DNA of 64,000 nucleotides from Rhabditoides inermis (GCA_963966185.1 CAWZYM010000450.1:1-64000), one strand, 5' to 3'; positions 27,289 to 39,509 are shown, numbered from the stretch's first letter. The notes: generated by a model not told the origin, from the sequence alone. Made by a program: numbers and translations.

Positions 27289-30198
27289 TCAAATCACATG
27301 CTCAGCGAGAAAAACAATCAAATCGGGAAAAGTTTCGCTAATGAGCGCGAAGGGAAAAATAAGAGTAAATGGAATGGTATGCGAAACGTATATGATGATA
27401 GATGGTGGGTCAAACCAATCATTCATATCTCGAACGTTGGCAAATAAGTTGAATGCCACAATATACGATGAGCGAGAACAAGAAGTGACTGTGTTTGGAG
27501 GATCAAAAGTGACCCGCAAAACAGGCACTGTAGCTGCTGTCTTCCTAGGAAACGAAGACATTGAACTGAATGTAGAATTAACAGTACAGGAACAAATTGT
27601 AGGAAAATACTTCACGTACGACGTAATGGAATGTGACCTAGTGTCTCTAAACACGCTGATCATAGAATTGAATTTAGGCAGCGAGCGAATAAATCCAGAC
27701 ATTCTCATCGGGCAAGATTTATATAATCAAATAATACCCGCAGAACAACCCCTAGATTTACCTAGCGGTTTGAGAGCGACTAAAACAATTTTCGGCCACG
27801 TGCTTTCCGGTGCGTATAGGCCTGAAGAGAACAGTCACACTGAAACGTTTGGCTTCGCGGCCATAAATGAGAATGAAACGCTAGAAAACTTCTGGAACCT
27901 AGAAACACTTGGAATAAAAGAATCCGAATTCAAAACTAAATCAGATGTAGAAAAAGAAGTATGCGAAAATTTTTATAATACAATAATCCAAAAAGAAGAC
28001 GGACTTCATGTACGTCTCCCTTGGAAGCCAGAATACGATCTAAACAAACCGAACGGAAAGAAAATAGGCAATAATTTCCGATTAGCCTATCGGCGACTGT
28101 GCTCACAAATTCAGAATTTAAACAAACCCGGTCAAGAAAAGGTCCGGGAGGAATACGCAAAAATCTTCGAACAACAAGAAGCCGCGGGAATCATAAGGCG
28201 TCTATCACCAGATGAATTGGATAGCCCTTATCAAATATTCTATATACCACATCAAGTGGTAGTGAAATTGAGCAGTCACACAACAAAATAAGAATAGTAT
28301 ATGACGGAAGTAGTCATATGAGGAACGAGTGCTCTGTGAATGACGCACTGCACCCAGGTCCAACCATCTTACCAGCGTTGGTCGGAATGCTCCTACGAGC
28401 GAGAATGGATAAAATATTATTAATCGCAGATGTTGAAAAGGCATTTCATGGAATAAAACTACAAGAATGTGACCAACATGCAACCCGTTTTCTGTGGGTG
28501 AAGGACATAAATCAGCCTGTGAGCGAAGCGAACTTAATTCACTTTGTGTTTCAAAGGGTGCCGTTTGGACTGCGATGTAGCCCATGGCTACTCGGCGAAT
28601 CGATAAAATATAACCTAAATAAAGTACACACCCCGCTTAGTAAAGAAATAGAAAACGAAACATATGTTGACAACGTCTTTATGCGTGCCAGCTCGATAGA
28701 CGAAGCGGTAGCAAAATACAAAAGAATCTAAATGGATATTCGATCGAATAAATTTGAATCTCCGCGAGTTCATATCCAATTCGTCGGAACTAAACAACCT
28801 ATTGCCAGAAAAAGATAAATCAGAAGCCAAAAATCAGAAGCTGCTGGAATCGGTTGGAACATTGCAACTGACGAACTTCAAGTAAAAATCAATTGGAAAT
28901 CTGTGACTAAACAAGTCACGAAACGGAGAATAGTATCAGCCATTGCTAGTACATATGATCCATTAGGGTGGATAACACCCATGTTGTCTAGAGAAAAATC
29001 ATCATACAAGAAGTATGGAAGTCAGGAGCGAGTTGGGATGAACCAGTAAGCCAGGAATCGAAACAAAATGGAAGAGCTACGAATCTGCCGTAAACGGCCA
29101 ATCATTGTCGTGAAACGACTGATAAATGAATTCAAAAAACGGAACATACTGCGCGTATTCACTGACGCCAGTTCGGGAAAATCGGAGAAAGCGGGTTATT
29201 CGGTACGTGCGCGTATCTAGCGAATGAAACAAAATCTGATTTAATTATCTCGAAACAAACGAGTAGCACCGCAAAACGTAAATCTCACAGTTCCAAAGAA
29301 AGAATTATTAGGACTGTTAGTGGGTTGCAGGTTGATAAAGTATCTTATAAACAATATCGACACGCAGAATATAACAAAAATCGAACTACTCACGGACTCT
29401 TCAGTGGTCCTAGACTGGACAATAAGTTCGTGGAAAACTCCAAAGTACACTGACAAATTAGACGTGTTCACAAGGAACAGAGTACGTCAAATAATCGAAC
29501 TTTTAAAAGAGATAGTAAATAGCGCAGATGTGAATATAGAACTAGCGCATATTCACACTGATTGGAATCCAGCTGATCTACTTACCAAAACAGAATCAGA
29601 GATAAATCTAATCAACAACAACCTGTGGTGGCACGGCCCAAAGAATCCTATCGCTAAAGTGTCAACCGCAATTCGTTTCAATAAAAATAATGTTAATGAA
29701 AATAAGACGACCTGTCTGACATATTTCAGTCAGTCAGATTCGAGAGATAAGCCACAGAATGACTACGCGTGGGTACAACGCATTGCGGATCTGAACAGGT
29801 CGCACGAATCAATAATAAGAATAACAAGCTTATGCATTCAATTTATAAAGAATAAAATGGCACTGTCATGCCTACAACATACGAACAGAACAGAATTATA
29901 TAAAAAAGCTGAATTACTACAAATAAAAGCTCATCAAGTTAATATAAACGTTACGAAATATAAAGACCTAAATTTATACAAAGATGAAAATGAAATTATA
30001 AAATGCAAAGGACGATTAGACAATAGTCTACTAAATAACAATGCAAAACGACCAATATTAATAGAACCTAACTCAACGTTTGCGGACAAACTAATCAGGT
30101 ATTTCCACTTAAAGCAGCTGTTTGATCAGCTACCGTTTCATCCGTGTTCTGTTCGTTTATGGGGTCGTGGCGAGATAGCCAGATTCCTATTTCAGTAA
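27224..30198 (+). pseudogene. Pol of BEL unit C, broken by clustered single-base indels
   Basis: The first 355 codons match unit B, then the frame shifts at 28283-28290, where an A is missing. Seven more single-base differences follow before 29262, all in or next to homopolymer runs (net -4). No substitution accompanies them in the compared stretch, and the frame is again clean from 29320 to 30198. This looks like local consensus error rather than decay. Domains are otherwise as in B. Confidence 0.85.
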
Positions 30199-30527
30199 TA
30201 GCCTTTATTCCCTTGTGCAGTGATAGTTCTATGTTCATTGTCTCAAGTTCATCCTCGATCGCCTTTATCGATTCATTCGAGTCGCCCGCTGCTCTCGCCT
30301 TCTTTTGCTTTTCGTCCAGCTGATCATACAAGATTTTGATTTGATCGAGGTGGACATATTGATTCTTGATTATTCCATTCAGATTGTTCTGGACGAGCAG
30401 CGATTTATTTATATTCTGAGCCTTCTTGAATTCATAGTATTCCTCCACCGATTCATTCAAGTCGTTCTTGTATTCATCTAACCATTTTTTTGTTGATTCT
30501 TCCATTTCCGCATATCGTGAGTGTTGG
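30113..30527 (-). pseudogene. Inverted gag N-terminal segment in pol of unit C
   Basis: The same 415-bp inverted fragment as in A and B at the same position in pol, with the Asp variant (NTDETV) shared with B. Confidence 0.95.
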
Positions 30528-31733
30528 CAGACAGCGCACGGTGGTGTTGCCCACACTCTCGCGGCACTGCGAGACTCCTACTGGATCCCGCAGGGAAGAG
30601 CGGCTGTAAAGAGAATTTTAAATAAATGCGTAATGTGTAGAATATACAAAGCATACGCGTATAAATACCCGAATATGGGACAACTGCCAGAACTGAGAAC
30701 AACAAGAAGCAGGCCGTTCGAAAATACTGGTTGCGACTACGCCGGCCCATTGTGGGTGATAGAAAATGGCGAGAACACGAAAATATGGATTGTTCTTTAC
30801 ACGTGTCTAACCACACGTTTAATACACCTAGAACTGGTAAAGAGCTGCAACACGAAAGAATTCATAAAAGCAACCAAACGAATGTGCGCAAGACGAGGTG
30901 TGCCATCATTGATGCTCACGGATAACGCGCTACAATTTCAGTTAGCAGAAAGAATCTGGAATAAATCAAATATAGAATATGATGTACAACAAATAAATTG
31001 GAAATTTATAACAGAATTGACACCATGGAGAGGTGGCGCTTACGAAAGATTAGTAGGAAGCGTGAAACGCGCAATGAAAATGATGACAAATAATAAAACG
31101 CTAGAGTTGACTGATTTTGAAACGACTCTAGTGGAATGCGAAGCAATTTTAAATGCAAGGCCAATAAGTTACGTCAATTCAAACCTAGATGAATGGAAGT
31201 GCGTCAAACCAAGCGATGTCATAAACCCAGGAATAGAAAGTACTGTGAAAACAGTGAAGAACGATAATGGCGAATTTCAAATAAAAGAAGAAAGCGAAAT
31301 CTACCAACTTACAATAAACAATCTAGAAAGTGCAGAGAAATCTAGAAACCGGTTTTGGAAACACTGGTCAAATGATTATTTGAAGAATTTGCGCGAGCAA
31401 CATAGAAACCGCTCAAATTCGTGGAAAAAGCATGGCTCCGCACTTGCCCCCAAAGTGGGCGAAGTAGTCATTATAATTGAAGATACCCAATTGACAAAAC
31501 GATGGTTTATGGGAATCATAATCGAGCTACACACAAGCTCAGATGACCAAATTAGAACCGCTAAATTAAAAACGGCAAAAGGAATACTGAACAGAAACAT
31601 AAGCGCACTAGTTCCACTAGAAATCAGATGCGCAGATATATCGAACGTTTACTCAGGACAAAACAAACCACCGGAAACCCGAAAACAACCGGAAAGAAGA
31701 TGTAAAAAAGCGAAAACATACAACGAAAATTAA
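30468..31733 (+). CDS. Integrase ORF of BEL unit C
   Basis: 421 codons, protein-identical to units A and B, with an intact D, D, E triad and an altered zinc site (Cys in place of the first His). Confidence 0.85.
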   Translation: MYSSNHFFVDSSISAYRECWQTAHGGVAHTLAALRDSYWIPQGRAAVKRILNKCVMCRIYKAYAYKYPNMGQLPELRTTRSRPFENTGCDYAGPLWVIENGENTKIWIVLYTCLTTRLIHLELVKSCNTKEFIKATKRMCARRGVPSLMLTDNALQFQLAERIWNKSNIEYDVQQINWKFITELTPWRGGAYERLVGSVKRAMKMMTNNKTLELTDFETTLVECEAILNARPISYVNSNLDEWKCVKPSDVINPGIESTVKTVKNDNGEFQIKEESEIYQLTINNLESAEKSRNRFWKHWSNDYLKNLREQHRNRSNSWKKHGSALAPKVGEVVIIIEDTQLTKRWFMGIIIELHTSSDDQIRTAKLKTAKGILNRNISALVPLEIRCADISNVYSGQNKPPETRKQPERRCKKAKTYNEN

Positions 31734-32001
31734 ATTCGAAATAAAAATAATTCGTAATTTAGTAATTATTCGGCATTTGGAATATAACGGAATATGCAAA
31801 TTTCAGAAATTACCTGGTCTCAAAACGATCAGAAGCAGTTTGATACCGTAGTGAGCGGTGATAAAATAATTAGCCTAAAATCTGCATATCAAAGGAATCG
31901 ATCGCTGATATAATCAGTTCGAAATTACCTCCACGTTGGTCTTCGCGGACCCGGAGCTGCTCAACGCCAACTTACTCACTACCTTCTTCGTCTACATTCA
32001 C

Positions 32002-32751
32002 ATGTCGCAGGACATCATGGCCGAGGAGAACGACTTCAACAAGGACATGTTGCCGGCTGCCGAGGACCACATCGAGGACAATGTCGAGGAGGAGCGCTGG
32101 ATCAACAACACCGACTTCGAGAAGTTCGAGGATCGGTTGCTACTGACCACCACCGGGCAGTCGAACCTCATTAGGACCACCTGGGAGAGGAGCACTGAGA
32201 CAATCGGAGCATCGATCATGGCCTTGGAGACGTCGCTGAAGCGCCACATCGACGCAGGCATCACCAAGTCCCGCAATGCCGTCCTCTCCAAGCTGGAAGA
32301 GATGGAGGACAAAATTCGTGGATGTGAAGGATCGATCAGGAGGGACCTGCTGGACTCCGCTCACCTCGCCGAGAAGGGCCTCTCTGAGATCAGCGAGAAG
32401 GCGTCGACCGTGCTCGAGAAGATCGACAAGCACGTCAAGGACACCACCGAGGATGACCAGCCGGCCGTCAAGAAGATCAAGCAATACTGCGCACTCTGCC
32501 AGGGACACGTTGGACATTGGACTCAATGTTGTACGAAGTACTCCACGGAAGAAGCTCGCCACAAACAGTTCGGAGTTCTGCGCCTCTGCCAGCTGTGCGC
32601 GTACCGGATGGACAAGGACCATCGATGCAAGCGCGGCGCTCGCTGCGTGATTCGTGCCTGCCGAGGACCTCACTGTTCGGCTCTCTGCCCGAGGGCTTTC
32701 CACTCGGACGGATCCTTCGTGGGAGAGGACGAGTTCGCCAAGATGATCTAA
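32002..32751 (+). CDS. ORF3 of BEL unit C
   Basis: 249 codons, identical to the unit B ORF3, again GC-rich and followed by AATAAA after the stop. Confidence 0.7.
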   Translation: MSQDIMAEENDFNKDMLPAAEDHIEDNVEEERWINNTDFEKFEDRLLLTTTGQSNLIRTTWERSTETIGASIMALETSLKRHIDAGITKSRNAVLSKLEEMEDKIRGCEGSIRRDLLDSAHLAEKGLSEISEKASTVLEKIDKHVKDTTEDDQPAVKKIKQYCALCQGHVGHWTQCCTKYSTEEARHKQFGVLRLCQLCAYRMDKDHRCKRGARCVIRACRGPHCSALCPRAFHSDGSFVGEDEFAKMI

Positions 32752-32770
32752 GGGACAAGCCGAAGCCGTA

Positions 32771-33804
32771 CTAACTGTTGAATTGAATGTTGAATTGTTT
32801 GTTTGAATAAATATTGTGAGAAAATGACTCAGTGTATGAATGTGAGGGTTGAATGAATATAATAGTGGAAACCTGTAGAATTGACTTGGTGACGCTCCCT
32901 TCGTTGGCTTACTCCGCTGCATCTGAATGAATTGAATGGAATGGAAATGAATCAACATCTCAATGATCTTGAGATAAGACTGGAATGAATGAAGGCAACA
33001 CCTGATAAGGGTGCCAGAAACAATATAAACTAGCTATCGTTCCGACGGAACGAAGCCTTGAAGAATGAAACAGAAAACAAACACAAACTATAAGTCTCAG
33101 AGAATAAACAAACAAATTACAATTATAAATATTTATCGCATAATATGTGGCGTGCTTGAACACACCTACAATGGTGAGCGAAACATGGAATGAATATGAT
33201 ATGGGAAAGGAATTGCGGGACGAACTTACCTGTACTCCAATAATACCGTCTTCGACAGAGACGGCGCTGATGATGGCTGCACGTCTCCGTTGTCGACCGT
33301 CGCAGTCAGCTATCACCTAAATAGAATGAATTGAACTTGAATAACATTCAAAGTAAACAATAGTAACAATAGTATCAAGAGATAATTGAATTTACCTTGT
33401 CCTCGCATGAGGTCGAAGCCCTTCGCCGTGTCCAGCCAGCACCGGCACGGACCTGAATGAAATTGAATAAGTAAAACAACTAGACAAGAAACTATCATAT
33501 ATCGTCTAGCACACCCAACAAAAGGCTATAATACAATTTAACTACAAAGCAAATTAATTTTGAATTACTGAATGAATTTAGAATTAAACCGGACAAACGA
33601 AATGTTTCCAAACAAATCAAATAATCATGTCAACTAACAACATGGAACATAAAATAAATAAGAAGAGAAAGAAAAAAAAATACTCACTCTCGTCGATGTC
33701 GAGGTAGTAGAATACCGAGTTGGAGACGAACGGGCTGCAGCCCGACTTGAACGAGGACGGCTACTAATAGGCCTCTTGACATCGGCCTTTCTTGATGCGA
33801 TAAC
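32771..33804 (-). CDS. Antisense spliced gene of BEL unit C
   Basis: The same exon series as in unit B shifted by 9071 bp, with the first readable exon at 33688-33804. Splice sites and exon frames are preserved. Confidence 0.5.
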
Positions 33805-33952
33805 CTGAAAGAAGAAGAATCAGTACATATAGAACATACTATAATATAGTTGATTACGAAATCAAGAAACCAAAAAATATGAAAAATCATAGAATCGAAA
33901 CAAGAACTCAAATCGAGAACGGAAGACACATCAAAAAAGGTCAGGCCGGGAA

Positions 33953-34894
33953 TGTCGCGGACGCGATACAACCACTATATAGACTAATAGAATGACTATG
34001 TAACTACTATATAAATATGTATGTACATTTTATAACTACTAGTAATGAATTATAATCGATAAACAATCGATAACGATCAATAGATTTAATTCTGGCTACA
34101 ACGAAAGTCTCCCGCCAGACGCGATGGGCGGGGCCAGAGAGTGGCAATGTGACCACGGTTAATCTCGCATATTTGTCAAACGGAATCCGTAGTATTTAAA
34201 ATAGAATCAGACGGCACCGATGGTCCCGGACCGACAACATTCAATACATGACCGTAACCCATTCCGGAGGGTATATAAGCTCTTCCAGGATGCACAGAAA
34301 GATCACTTATCCACACTTATCCGACTTGCGACCGTCAGGCGCGGTGAGTGGATGCGATAAATCAATGAATCGAATGAAGTGGATCGACATCTGAATGTAA
34401 ATCAGGGTAAATGTAAACCGAACACACTATGATAAATTACGAGTAGTACAGCGGATTAAATGCAAAAGAATGTGTTCGCAGTGGAGTGAATCGGAATATG
34501 ATCACGCCAGTATCGCAGAGGTTCTGCACTGAGCGTCCCTTCTTCCCCTTCTTCAGCAGCCGATTGCCCGGTGGATTCCGAGGCGCTGCGTGCGTTGTAT
34601 GGCCATGCAACCCGGTGGATTCCGGGGGCCCGCACTCCTACCGCATCAAGTCTCCGTCGCTGGTGGATTCCCGACGAGAGCTACCGTAACCACTCACTGG
34701 AACCAAGAATACGCTACAGTATCCCGCTTCTTCTACAAGTACATCATCACCGTGCGGCTCTATCTACCGTAACCCTCGTCCAACTCCTGTACCTCAACCA
34801 CTTCAATAATCGCATGAATATGAAATAACAATGTATTGCAAATAAATAATGTTATGATTACGTGTACTTTTGGTGACGATCTTGGGTGCGCTCA
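33953..34894 (+). mobile_element. LTR between BEL unit C and the D leader
   Basis: Complete 942-bp LTR. It is the only complete one whose 3' end (GCGCTCA) is followed by a tRNA-complementary primer binding site. It serves as 3' LTR of C and 5' LTR of D. Confidence 0.93.
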
Positions 34895-34914
34895 TGGTGC
34901 ATCGAGTCCGATCC
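34895..34914 (+). other. Primer binding site of BEL unit D
   Basis: TGGTGCATCGAGTCCGATCC begins immediately after the LTR CA end. Its reverse complement ends in CCA and has the length and layout of a tRNA 3' end (T-loop remnant, stem, acceptor, CCA). I cannot name the tRNA. The first ten bases recur at 49017-49026. Confidence 0.7.
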
Positions 34915-35476
34915 AGAAACGAACCCTGCAAATAGAATCATTAATAAAACACGGCCACCACTGAACTAGAGATGTCAAGCAAATTTTCAATGTCAATGTT
35001 ACGGCTGAATTTTGGTTTCATATGAAAGATGTGAGTCTCCAGATTACGAAAAAGTATACTTTATACATGTTAAAACTTATAGTTACTGTTTTATGATCTG
35101 TTATGACTCGTCAAGCGCGGCCATCGATGGCACAATTTCAGAGCCGATCGCTGAGAGCAAACACTGCGTCTCTGTCGCTCTGCTTGTCTTACTCTCGCGG
35201 AAAGGGGAGTGGCAAACCGCGTCGCGGCCGCTTCGCGTTCACCGATAGCAGGGGCACACTGTGACCGATTATTGATCGGCGCGGGCACTGTTCGGTTGGC
35301 CGGTTGTCGCAATACCCTATATTCATGCGTTCATTCATATTGTATTACGATTATCAAAATGCTGTCTTATATTCCAACTCATATTCACCTCTTACTTTCT
35401 GATGATCACGGCTAGCGAATTCAAACTTCTTTTCTCCGCGATCTGGACCCGTTTTGCGATTGATATTTAAAAATCA

Positions 35477-35516
35477 TAGGGGTGCGACGAAATGTCAAAA
35501 CTGCGTCGCACCCCTA
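35477..35516. repeat. Perfect 13-bp inverted repeat with 14-nt loop
   Basis: TAGGGGTGCGACG (35477-35489) pairs with its exact complement at 35504-35516. It could be fused terminal repeats of a small DNA transposon; no partner copy is seen elsewhere in the window. Confidence 0.8.
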
Positions 35517-35798
35517 ATGCCAACCAACGTTTATATTGTTTCCTATTCGGCGTGTTTGTGATGTGTATCGTATTTTCACTTCTCATAACGCCATCAACAC
35601 ACATTCTCCTCTCCTTCACATCTGATTCTCGTCTCATTTCTTGACATCGACTTTTTTCACTACTGTTACGTTTCCGTCGTATTGCCGTAGTACGTTTCGA
35701 TTAATAATACTATTAAGTTGCAGGTGCGGCCTATCCTTCGACTTCGATCTATTGCTACACTCCATCTGCCTAGCTCCTATATTACTACTCTACCTGCA

Positions 35799-35880
35799 TC
35801 TATATTACTACTCCATTCACTACCTACTCTACCTGCACATCTATATTACTACTCCATTCACTACCTACTCTACCTACACA
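35799..35880. repeat. 41-bp tandem repeat, two copies
   Basis: TCTATATTACTACTCCATTC-type units start at 35799 and 35840. The repeat is short and AT/pyrimidine-rich. Confidence 0.75.
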
Positions 35881-36360
35881 TATTTACTCTCTTACTTTTT
35901 GAGGCAAGGCAAGTGGTCTTCATTTTTCTGTTAATATAGTTTAGGTTTATTGTTCGGCACTGACGCAGGATGGCTGCACGTTTCTATCTCGGTTGACAAT
36001 ACAGTTAACGGAGGAACAGTATAGTTTTCATTTTAACCACGTTTTAAACACGAGTAAGCACTTGATAGAGGTTATTGAGAGCTCTGTTACCAGACACGGG
36101 CTGTCGAAATCTCTTTTAAGTGCCGAAAGTTGCAAATCCCCCGTCCCTATGTTATCTTTACATTCACATCACAAACAAACAGAACGGCATATCTATTTAT
36201 TACATTGACTATTCAGCAGGTGTCTGAGACGTCCGGATCCGGCAGAACTGGAGAAGGATGCGAACGGGGTGCGAACGGGAGTATACGAGGATCGCGACAT
36301 CATTGGATAGAAATAATTTGTGAGTGTGAATGTGAAATTGTCTTTCGTGCGCTTTCTCAC

Positions 36361-39300
36361 CTAAGTAAACTTGGCTGTTCCCTGTCTCAATCTTTCTGTG
36401 AACACTACTACTTCTAGTGGATGGCTTGTATTGTAATCGTCATAGACAATGTCGATTATAAATGGTGATTTTGTACTGTACTGGGTTACTCTAAGCACTT
36501 GTCCCTTATACCACTGTGGTACGTCGTTGTCATCTGGGAACTGTACTTTGACATGTTTGTTTATCCATGATATGTGTGTAGCATTGGTGGAATGGAACAC
36601 TTGAGATTGGCTAGCGTCTATCAACCTCGTCAACGCCTCTTTCAATTCTTGTAATGTCTTTGGCTTGCCATTAGAGGAGAATTGATAAATTGTGGGCTGT
36701 GTGGGAGGCGGTGGCTGCGCAATAATTTCTTTGCGGAATTTGAGTTGCATCTTTATTGTCTTTATTCTTTCGCTATTTGTTTTCCCCTGTAGCAACTGTC
36801 TCAGCTGAGCAGCTGTTGTTGCTAAACCGTCATTGTTGATTGCGGATACTAGTGCGATTCTTCGATTTGCAGCCGCCAATTCTGCTTGATGTTGTTGTTG
36901 ATCTTTGACAAGTGCCTTGCGCATTTTTTCTTTCTGTACGTCTGCGTTGCGAATACGCGCTTCAGCTCTTATAGATGTGACTTGCTTGCGAGCTTGCTGT
37001 AGAAGTTCCACGCGCTTTTCTTGTGTTTGTTCCTGTAACCATAAATCGTTATGGTTCATTTTAGCTAATACAGTAGTAGCGCGACGTAGAAGCGACATGT
37101 GAGGGTGCATGAATGTGCGATCGAACGATGCGAATCCGGATTCACACGCGATGTTTGTTGTAGGTGCTGATGCGTAAGCTTCGCGCGTTGTTGTATTGTC
37201 ATGTACTTGCTTGTAGAAGTCGCCCTCCTCTAGGAAATCGACATAGTTGTCAGCGAGTATAGAGCGCATGGTAGGCAGTACCGATGACACTATTTGTGTT
37301 TGTTTGATGGATGGATCGTCTACTGTAATACATTCCATAAACTCCGCGTGTTTAGGCTTTGCCAAATCGGAACAGGGTACTGTGTTGTCATAGAATATTT
37401 CTTCTGTTTCTATGCAGTCGTCTATCCATTGCAAGAAAGTGGCTATGTAGTCGCATGTGTCCGCGATGTTTTCACAATTGACGGCTAGCCTCCAGAGTTG
37501 CGAGCTGATTTTCTGATCGACTACAGCCATTACATGTAACTGTCTCAAAGTGTATGGGTCCGCGAGCCACTCTGCAATATTGTTTAGTGCGTCGTGAGAT
37601 TGATTGTGCTGTTTTACGAACTGTATGATGTGCTCTCTGTTCATCATCACTCGCATGGCTGTTGCAAACAACACATTGAATCGATGTCCAGTTAGTGCCA
37701 TAATATTTGAATGTTTCACATTGTGTTGCTTGCAGTACTCTAGCCACAGTGCATGTATGCCGTGTTTACCCGCTGAACGCTGGCCAAGAAGCAGCGAAAT
37801 ATCTTCTAGCAGTCCAACTACAGTGGGTTTTTTTCTGCCGGTACTGTCCTGTGAAATTGTAGTGTTTTTCTCCTGTTCCTCATCTAGAGCGAGTGAGTGT
37901 ACAATGTCTTTTGTGAGATTGTCCATTATGTGTACAGAACAATAGAAAGCTCTGAAGTGTTCCAGTTTCTTTTTCATTTCTGCGGGCAATGAGTCATAGT
38001 ATTGTGAGTTTTTGAGAATGTTGTCACGATAGCACTGAAATATAGCTGCAAATTTTGTTTGTGTTGAAGCGGAGTCACCCATAACACTGTTGACGTGAAC
38101 GAAAACTTTTTCAATGAATTCTACCTGGTTGTCTGTGTATGCTATGTCAGAGAGAATGCGCACGAAAGTATCGAACTGCAGTTGAGATGATTTATCCACA
38201 ACTGCTTCTAGCCCCATAAACAATGTCTCTCTTTCTCCTTTCACATTGGTGAGAGTCGCAACGTAGATTTGCATTTTGTGTTGAAATTTAGTTGTCTCAT
38301 CGCTTGCAATGTTAATTGTTGTTCCTCGATCGATTCCAGACTCAATTGTTTCCTTGATTTGGGATCTGTTCAGGTGCGCGCGCATCAATGCAATGTTTCC
38401 ACATGTGGTGCGGCAAGGAGTGTGAGTGATCTTCACATTTGCCAGAGTGTGAAGGGTATGTTTTATTATTTTGCCTATTGAATTGTCTGAAACTCCTTCG
38501 TTTTGACAGTAGAGAACACACTCCTGCATTTCCGGTATGTACTTGCCATCCTCCATGGTTATGACGGTGTCTCTCACCAAGCCTGACCCAATGACTAGAT
38601 TCTCTCTTGTCTCTTGTTGTAGCTTCAATGAGTTGTTCTCTGCAATGAGTTGTTTCATATATCCATATATGTGTGACATGTCACGATCGTTCTGTTTTTG
38701 TTTTGACCGTAGTCGTTTGAATTGTTTATTCTTATTGCGAGCAACACTGTACCTTTTTTCCGTTGTAGACTTTTTCTGTCTCTTAGGAGTGATGGAAATC
38801 GCGCAACTACCTCGTTTACGTGTCACTGTTTTCTGAAAAGCACTTGACATTCGACCATGCGTACCCATGTGAGACAAACCGGAGACGTGTATATGTGAAA
38901 TAGACAGTGATTGTGTATTTGTACTTGTTGTTGTTGTGTCTGACTGCGCAGATAACTGAAAAGTGTCACTGTGTGTGTTCGGGCTGTTTGTAGTTGTAGA
39001 TGTTTGTGATGAATGGTACAATGTGTGAGCAGAACTGACACGTACAAGGGGAAGAGGACAGGACAGACATTTGTTAGGGCATGTATCAATGTTTATTGTT
39101 GTATCCATCCATCGTGACACTGCATGTAAATTTGTTCGCACTTTTTGTGCACCACGATAAGTTGATTTGAGTGAATTGAAAAAGTTGGAGAACGTTCGCA
39201 ATGGAAAAACATCAGGTGAATCAACAATATTTGCAGATGACAATAATGCTCTTCGAACGTCGGCGGGTCGCCCCACCAGCTGGACAATCTCACGGTAGGT

Positions 39301-39366
39301 AAACGAAACCATACACCAATCTAAAAAAGAGAGATAAATTCTTCTTTCATGCCACAACTTACTCAT
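36361..39366 (-). CDS. Large transposase-like protein (putative DDE, hAT-like CxxH) in the D leader
   Basis: Single-exon frame of 1001 codons. Residues 105-165 are Ser/Thr-rich and 180-225 are basic, a likely nuclear signal. A short coiled coil lies near 235-260. A candidate catalytic set is D356 (IASDETT), D431 (VMGDSAST), a CxxH pair at 476-479 (CSVH) and E742 (ACESGFASFD), the order seen in hAT-like DDE transposases. A second coiled coil spans about 780-840, and a Tudor/Agenet-like stretch (KVQFPDD...WYKGQVLRV...DIVYDDY) lies at 935-985. No terminal inverted repeats were found around it. The assignment is from motif spacing only; it could be a domesticated gene. It lies antisense to BEL unit D. 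Confidence 0.6.
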   Translation of the reverse strand: MSKLWHERRIYLSFLDWCMVSFTYREIVQLVGRPADVRRALLSSANIVDSPDVFPLRTFSNFFNSLKSTYRGAQKVRTNLHAVSRWMDTTINIDTCPNKCLSCPLPLVRVSSAHTLYHSSQTSTTTNSPNTHSDTFQLSAQSDTTTTSTNTQSLSISHIHVSGLSHMGTHGRMSSAFQKTVTRKRGSCAISITPKRQKKSTTEKRYSVARNKNKQFKRLRSKQKQNDRDMSHIYGYMKQLIAENNSLKLQQETRENLVIGSGLVRDTVITMEDGKYIPEMQECVLYCQNEGVSDNSIGKIIKHTLHTLANVKITHTPCRTTCGNIALMRAHLNRSQIKETIESGIDRGTTINIASDETTKFQHKMQIYVATLTNVKGERETLFMGLEAVVDKSSQLQFDTFVRILSDIAYTDNQVEFIEKVFVHVNSVMGDSASTQTKFAAIFQCYRDNILKNSQYYDSLPAEMKKKLEHFRAFYCSVHIMDNLTKDIVHSLALDEEQEKNTTISQDSTGRKKPTVVGLLEDISLLLGQRSAGKHGIHALWLEYCKQHNVKHSNIMALTGHRFNVLFATAMRVMMNREHIIQFVKQHNQSHDALNNIAEWLADPYTLRQLHVMAVVDQKISSQLWRLAVNCENIADTCDYIATFLQWIDDCIETEEIFYDNTVPCSDLAKPKHAEFMECITVDDPSIKQTQIVSSVLPTMRSILADNYVDFLEEGDFYKQVHDNTTTREAYASAPTTNIACESGFASFDRTFMHPHMSLLRRATTVLAKMNHNDLWLQEQTQEKRVELLQQARKQVTSIRAEARIRNADVQKEKMRKALVKDQQQHQAELAAANRRIALVSAINNDGLATTAAQLRQLLQGKTNSERIKTIKMQLKFRKEIIAQPPPPTQPTIYQFSSNGKPKTLQELKEALTRLIDASQSQVFHSTNATHISWINKHVKVQFPDDNDVPQWYKGQVLRVTQYSTKSPFIIDIVYDDYNTSHPLEVVVFTERLRQGTAKFT

Positions 39367-39480
39367 TCCAGATAGATATTATCTTCGTTTCTAACGACCC
39401 AACAGCCGCTCTCGCATGTCTGCATTAGAGTTCAAGGTAACACAATCAATCATAACTATTTATCAACATATATCATAGGT

Positions 39481-39509
39481 AAACAACAACAACAACAACA
39501 ACAACAACG
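39481..39509. repeat. (CAA)n microsatellite
   Basis: About nine CAA units between the two reverse-oriented genes of the D leader, just past the stop codon of the 11-exon gene. Confidence 0.9.

Larger units (their letters stand above)
34915..36360. other. D leader, part 1: no recognised gene
   Basis: No frame above 97 codons and no recognised domain. It contains a perfect 13-bp hairpin (35477-35516) and a 41-bp direct repeat (about 35799-35880). It separates the primer binding site from the transposase-like gene. Confidence 0.5.
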
